64,000 nucleotides of DNA from contig CAVYZF010000001.1 in NCBI GenBank assembly GCA_963772955.1, positions 1 to 64,000 on the forward strand, given 5' to 3'. Positions 60,449-64,000 of this stretch are shown here, in pieces; positions within the stretch are counted from its first letter, which is position 1, and the number at the start of each line of letters is the position of its first letter. This DNA comes from Gp6-AA40 sp963772955 (lineage in GTDB: Bacteria; Acidobacteriota; Vicinamibacteria; Vicinamibacterales; UBA2999). The translations under genes were made by a program, and so were the position numbers. The notes beneath the pieces are model-generated. The model saw nothing but the letters and a program-made list of their open reading frames with translations. It did not search any database and was not told where the DNA came from.

Positions 60449-61300
60449 TTAATGGGGTCGGGGGTCATTTAAAGAGGACGATCTCATTGCTCCGCGCGAG
60501 AGTGTCCTCTTTAAATGACCCCCGACCCCATTTAACAACCGGTCCCACCATCCGCCCGTTACTTCAACGACCACGACCGTGATGTTGTCCGCGCCGCCAT
60601 TCTTGTTGGCCGTGGCGATCAGGTGATCGCAGATCTGCTGCGGGTCCTGATACGTTCGTATCGCGTTCGCAAGCTCCGATTCCGCCACCATGCGAGTCAG
60701 GCCGTCGCTGCACAGCAGCACGTAGTCTCCTGACTTCACGGGCACTTCCGTCACGTCGACGTCCACCGCGGGCTCGCGCCCCAGCACCCGCACGAGCACG
60801 TTCTGCTGCTCGACCGGAAGGCTGCGGCCTTCGTCGGCGAGCCCCGCCTCGATGTGCGCTTCCATCAGCGAGTGATCGCGCGTCAGCGGCTCGAGTCGAT
60901 CGCGGTGCCAGAGATACGCCCGACTGTCACCCACGTGGGCCACGCCGGCGATCTGCTCACGGATCCACGCCCCGACGATGGTCGTACCCATTCCGGCCTG
61001 ACGCGGATCCTTCTGCGCCTCGCCGTAGATGAACTCGTTCGACTGCCGCACCGCGTCCACCAGACGCTGCGTGTGCGGCAGAAACGGCGACGACTCCAAC
61101 CCGTCGCCGCCTTCGGCCCGACCTTTCAGCTCGCGCGCAACGGCCTGAATGGCCATCTCGCTCGCGACCTCTCCGGCGGGTGCGCCTCCCATGCCGTCAC
61201 AGACAACAAACAGGCCCTGCTCGGCCCGTGACATGAAGGCGTCCTCGTTCTGGGGGCGAACCCGTCCCGTATCGGTCCGCGCCCCGACTCGCAGCCGCAT
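60449..61300 (-). CDS. PP2C-type Ser/Thr phosphatase with a REP-encoded tail
   Basis: This 283-residue PPM phosphatase has VGARTDTGRVRPQNEDAFMS, VVCDGMGGAPAGEVAS (metal Asp 35), GMGTTIVGAWI, VAHVGDSRAYLWHRDRLEPL, LLCSDGLTRMV and NGGADNITVVVVE. It removes phosphate from targets of the neighbouring kinase. After WWDRLL the last 27 residues are encoded wholly by a 29-bp inverted repeat and its loop (60451-60532), and the TAA stop lies at its edge. The native C-terminus has thus been replaced. The catalytic domain is complete, so activity may persist. Confidence 0.92.
   Translation of the reverse strand: MRLRVGARTDTGRVRPQNEDAFMSRAEQGLFVVCDGMGGAPAGEVASEMAIQAVARELKGRAEGGDGLESSPFLPHTQRLVDAVRQSNEFIYGEAQKDPRQAGMGTTIVGAWIREQIAGVAHVGDSRAYLWHRDRLEPLTRDHSLMEAHIEAGLADEGRSLPVEQQNVLVRVLGREPAVDVDVTEVPVKSGDYVLLCSDGLTRMVAESELANAIRTYQDPQQICDHLIATANKNGGADNITVVVVEVTGGWWDRLLNGVGGHLKRTLSRGAMRSSSLNDPRPH
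60451..60532. repeat. Perfect 29-bp inverted repeat (REP pair) inside the PP2C gene end
   Basis: Positions 60451-60479 and 60504-60532 are exact reverse complements, with 24 bases between. The arm begins AATGGGGTCGGGGGTC. This pattern recalls the REP sequences mobilised by REP-associated IS200-type transposases (RAYT). None is present in the window. The element overlaps the last 27 codons of the phosphatase gene. Confidence 0.8.
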
Positions 61301-61449
61301 CGCTACTTCTGATTACAAGCCGTACGCCGGGATTGCGTCAGGCGCTGAAGTGACTGCCTGCGATGGAGATACGGCCGAGTTGTGATGGAAATTCGCCCTT
61401 GGGTCGGGGCTGGATCGCAGGCGCTTTTCGTACGAGGCTTACAGAAGCG

Positions 61450-63222
61450 TCAGTCTTTCTCTTTGGGCAATTCAATGAATTGCGACTGATGTCCGGTTCG
61501 CTCCTCGAGGGCGAGCAGCACCCGCTTCAGCAGCACTTCATCAAAGCGCATCGAGACGAACTGTTCCTCGGTGCTGGTGCGCAAGGCGATCCACTCTCGT
61601 GTGACCTGGATGCCAATCTTGCTGAGGGTTCCGCCCGCGCGCGCAACCGGTGCCGGTCCCTGCGGCGAGTTCCACAGCGGATCGCGACCGCGCGACACGT
61701 TGATGGCAAGCACGCGGCCGTACGCGAACGAGCACAACGGAGACGCGGGATTCGACGTCGGGATGATCGTGATCTTCCCGTCACCCATCAGGAGCTGCGC
61801 GCCCTGCTCCTTCGACTTGCGCGTGCCGACGAGCGCGCGCGTCTCGAACACGAGGATCGGATCTCCGCCAACAACCGATCGCGCCGGATGGCGCTCGACT
61901 GGATCCGGCGCCTCCTCTGGCGGTGCTTCTACGGGAAGAGCGACCGGAGGAGAGGCTCGGTTTGCGACTCGCCGCGGCGCGACCGGCGCAGCTGCGATTG
62001 GCGCCGCTGGTTCAACGGCCGGCGGGCGAACGGCTTCAACCGGTTGCGCTTTCTCGCGCACCGCCGGGTCGTCGGCCACAATCTCGACGGGTTGTGTGAG
62101 TGGTTGCGTCTCCGCAACCGAAGGTTGCACAACGGGAGCGGGCACCGGTTGGTTCGCCGCTTCCGTCGCATCTCCACGCAGCATGAAGTAAGCGAGTGCG
62201 ACGACGCCAAACACCAGAACCGCAACTGCCGCCTCAGCCCACATCATGGCGGCTCGCTTTGGAGCCGCGGCAGGCGGGATGACAACGGTCGTAGCGGGTG
62301 AGGCGACCACGGGCCGCGGTTGTGAGAGGTCGAGCGTGTCGGTCACGTTCGGCGCGGGCACGCTGTCTCTGCCCTCGGCCGCAAACGTCTTCGCGATGTC
62401 CGCCATCGGCAGCGGCCCAGTCGCGCGCGACAACGCCTCGCGGAATTCTTCGGCGGACTGGAATCGATCGCTCTGCGTCTTCGCGAGCGCCTTCTGGACG
62501 ATCGTCTCGCACCAGTCGGGAAGTCCTCCGCGATGCGCGCACAGCGGAATCGGCGTATCGCGAATCTGACGCTGCAGCATCCCGAGCGCCGTGTCGGCAG
62601 CGAACGGAAGCGCGCCGCTCAACAAGCGGTAAAAGAGCACGCCGACGGAGTAGAGGTCCGAACGTCCATCGACTTCTTCGCCAAGGACCTGCTCTGGCGA
62701 CATGTACGCCGGCGTTCCCATCAGACGGAAGTCAACGGTCTTCTGCTCGGCGCCGAGGACCCGGGCAATGCCAAAGTCCATGATCTTGATCGAGCCTTCG
62801 TCAGTGACCATGACGTTGGCCGGCTTGACGTCGCGGTGGACGACGCCGCCGCGATGCGCGTGTTCGAGTGCGGACAGAATCTGATCGATGATGTAGGCCG
62901 CACGCTCGGGTGCGATCGCACCGACGCGCTCCGACAGCTTGTCGAGCGACTCGCCGCGCACGAACTCCATGACCATGAGGAGATCGCCGTCTGCGCGGAA
63001 CAGCTCGTAGATGGTCGCGATCTGCGGGTGATTCAGGCGCGCAAGGATCGTCGCTTCCGCGCGGAAGCGCGACATGACCTCAGTGTTGGCGAGATCGGGG
63101 TTCAACGTCTTGACCGCGACGTCGCGCTGGAGCGTCTCGTCCACCGCCTTGTAGACGATACCCGCGCCACCTCGCCCGAGTTGGCCAACGATTCGGTACT
63201 TGCCGATAGTCCTGCCAATCAT
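61450..63222 (-). CDS. Membrane Ser/Thr protein kinase with Pro/Ala-rich extracellular domain
   Basis: This 590-residue kinase starts at ATG 63222 (MIGRTIGKYRIVGQLGRGGA); the frame extends further upstream without kinase homology. Kinase: GRGGAGIVYKA, K38, HRDVKPANV from 129, DFG 149-151, GTPAYMSPEQ. A transmembrane helix lies at about 328-347. It is followed by Pro/Ala/Val-rich sequence (QPVPAPVVQPSVAETQPLTQ) and a C-terminal domain of about 150 residues (GGDPILVFETRALVGTRKSK, LLMGDGKITIIPTSNPASPL). An AGGAGC/GCTCCT hairpin (63229-63245) lies just before the start. PP2C and FHA genes follow on the same strand, forming a classical kinase-phosphatase-reader set. Confidence 0.93.
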   Translation of the reverse strand: MIGRTIGKYRIVGQLGRGGAGIVYKAVDETLQRDVAVKTLNPDLANTEVMSRFRAEATILARLNHPQIATIYELFRADGDLLMVMEFVRGESLDKLSERVGAIAPERAAYIIDQILSALEHAHRGGVVHRDVKPANVMVTDEGSIKIMDFGIARVLGAEQKTVDFRLMGTPAYMSPEQVLGEEVDGRSDLYSVGVLFYRLLSGALPFAADTALGMLQRQIRDTPIPLCAHRGGLPDWCETIVQKALAKTQSDRFQSAEEFREALSRATGPLPMADIAKTFAAEGRDSVPAPNVTDTLDLSQPRPVVASPATTVVIPPAAAPKRAAMMWAEAAVAVLVFGVVALAYFMLRGDATEAANQPVPAPVVQPSVAETQPLTQPVEIVADDPAVREKAQPVEAVRPPAVEPAAPIAAAPVAPRRVANRASPPVALPVEAPPEEAPDPVERHPARSVVGGDPILVFETRALVGTRKSKEQGAQLLMGDGKITIIPTSNPASPLCSFAYGRVLAINVSRGRDPLWNSPQGPAPVARAGGTLSKIGIQVTREWIALRTSTEEQFVSMRFDEVLLKRVLLALEERTGHQSQFIELPKEKD

Positions 63223-63301
63223 CAGATCAGGAGCCTCTAGCTCCTTTCGGACCGACCCATAACAGGGAATAGGAGCGATAATCCCGGCTGCCCGAGCTGA
63301 C

Positions 63302-64000
63302 ATGAAAGTGCATGCTTCGTCGATCGCCGCCCTGCTCCTGTTTCTTCTGACCGCCTCCACCGGCGCTCAACGCGGTGCAGGGCAAGGCGCGCGAGATGTC
63401 ACTGTCACAGCGATTCCCAGCGTCGTCGCGGCCGCCGCGGCGTGGCGGGTCGCGTGGCAAGGTACTGACAACGCCGATGGACTCGTGGGCACGGCGGATG
63501 GTGGAGTGCTCTTCGCGCAGGAACAGCCGCGACGAATCAGCAAGCTCGATGTCATGGATGGTGTGTCGGTCTTCCTCACCAACACCCACGGCGTCGGGTC
63601 GATCGGCATCGACTCGAAGGGACGCATCGTCGGGGTCGAACGTACATGCACCGATCCAGGCGGACGCCCGGAGCAGTGCACAGAGCCCACGGCTATAAGT
63701 GTGCTGACGCCAACACGTGCGGTCCGCGCCGATCGTTTCGAGGGCAAGCCCCTCGGACGCCTCAACGATCTTGTCGTCGATGCAAAGGGTGGCGTCTACT
63801 TCACTGGCGGCGGCGCGTACTACGTGGGGCCAAATGGCGGCGTGAAGAACCTCGGCGACGATCTTCGCACCAACGGCGTGATTCTCAGTCGCGACGAGAC
63901 GATCGTCTACGTCACCAATGGCAACACGATCGTGGCGTTCGACATCCTCCCGGACGGCGGCGTGGCCAACCGGCGCAACTTCGCGACCCTCGAAGCCGGC
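63302..64000 (+). CDS. Secreted SMP-30/gluconolactonase-like protein, cut by the window edge
   Basis: The 5' 233 codons are visible. A signal peptide (ATG 63302; MKVHASSIAALLLFLLTAST, then GAQ) is followed by propeller-type text: GTADGGVLFAQEQPRRISKL, GVGSIGIDSKGRIVGVERTC, GRLNDLVVDAKGGVYFTGGG, TNGVILSRDETIVYVTNGNT. The NDLVVDAKGGVYFT phrase is the metal-site blade of SMP-30/gluconolactonases. It should hydrolyse a lactone in the periplasm or outside. It is divergent from the kinase with 79 bases between. The 3' end lies beyond 64000. Confidence 0.85.
   Translation, partial: MKVHASSIAALLLFLLTASTGAQRGAGQGARDVTVTAIPSVVAAAAAWRVAWQGTDNADGLVGTADGGVLFAQEQPRRISKLDVMDGVSVFLTNTHGVGSIGIDSKGRIVGVERTCTDPGGRPEQCTEPTAISVLTPTRAVRADRFEGKPLGRLNDLVVDAKGGVYFTGGGAYYVGPNGGVKNLGDDLRTNGVILSRDETIVYVTNGNTIVAFDILPDGGVANRRNFATLEAG

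Noticed and set aside
59666..63222. Type VI secretion or type III effector locus suggested by kinase-PP2C-FHA genes
   Set aside because: No Tss, Vgr or Hcp genes are present, and this trio is also common as a stand-alone signalling set.
1..64000. CRISPR array, prophage or integrative element
   Set aside because: No regularly spaced repeats, integrase, phage structural genes or attachment-site tRNA were seen.

Overview
The window is GC-rich, gene-dense bacterial DNA. I infer Acidobacteriota (Vicinamibacteria-like). The reasons are three membrane Ser/Thr kinases carrying PD40 or TPR tails, a CadC-like winged-helix/TPR regulator, an ECF sigma factor paired with a kinase, two ADOP-type (MacB/FtsX) permeases with one led by PadR, a DUF5916 outer-membrane protein, and many PQQ, SMP-30 and c-type cytochrome proteins. 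No phylogenetic marker or rRNA is present, so the assignment rests on gene content. I saw no tRNA, rRNA, CRISPR array or intact insertion sequence.

Layout. 1-7.9 kb: a PD40 kinase, a winged-helix/TPR regulator with a tandem-repeat operator candidate, a small secreted protein, then a decayed stretch with two toxin-antitoxin remnants joined head to head, an amidohydrolase fragment and a repeated C-terminal coding motif. 7.9-13.7 kb: YCII protein, Tat-exported MmgE/PrpD protein, PQQ lipoprotein, and a divergent pair of unknown membrane proteins. 13.8-20.5 kb: PadR-permease operon, and a DUF5916 gene flanked by an intact and a broken copy of one small secreted-protein gene.

20.5-32.5 kb: nine minus-strand genes that look like one functional cluster: TonB receptor, two histidine kinase/response regulator pairs, formylglycine-generating enzyme (FGE), lipoprotein sulfatase, DcaP-like porin and a small membrane protein. 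I read it as a sensing, uptake and desulfation system for a sulfate ester. The FGE has a one-base frameshift between its two active-site cysteines.

32.6-44 kb: a divergent QueA-like protein with an SDR, next to soxR with a perfect 20-bp SoxR palindrome; PpiC-type lipoprotein; a cytochrome-like secreted protein; pseudouridine synthase with a GT39/TPR membrane protein; ECF sigma factor with kinase.

44-55.7 kb: oxidative enzymes. A two-repeat alpha/beta-barrel-like protein overlaps a DyP peroxidase. Further on, a P450 resembling the P450 half of fungal Ppo oxygenases is coupled to a dihaem cytochrome resembling rubber oxygenase RoxA, with a strictosidine-synthase-like protein and an NAD-epimerase alongside. 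Small regulatory and housekeeping genes (ArsR-AHSA1, TrmO, DUF5655, VOC) lie between. 55.8-64 kb: a second permease, a YeiH-type transporter, a kinase-PP2C-FHA signalling set, and an SMP-30-like gene running off the edge.

Two families of REP-like hairpins occur. One supplies the stop codons of two minus-strand genes. The other, a perfect 29-bp inverted repeat, encodes the last 27 residues of the PP2C phosphatase.
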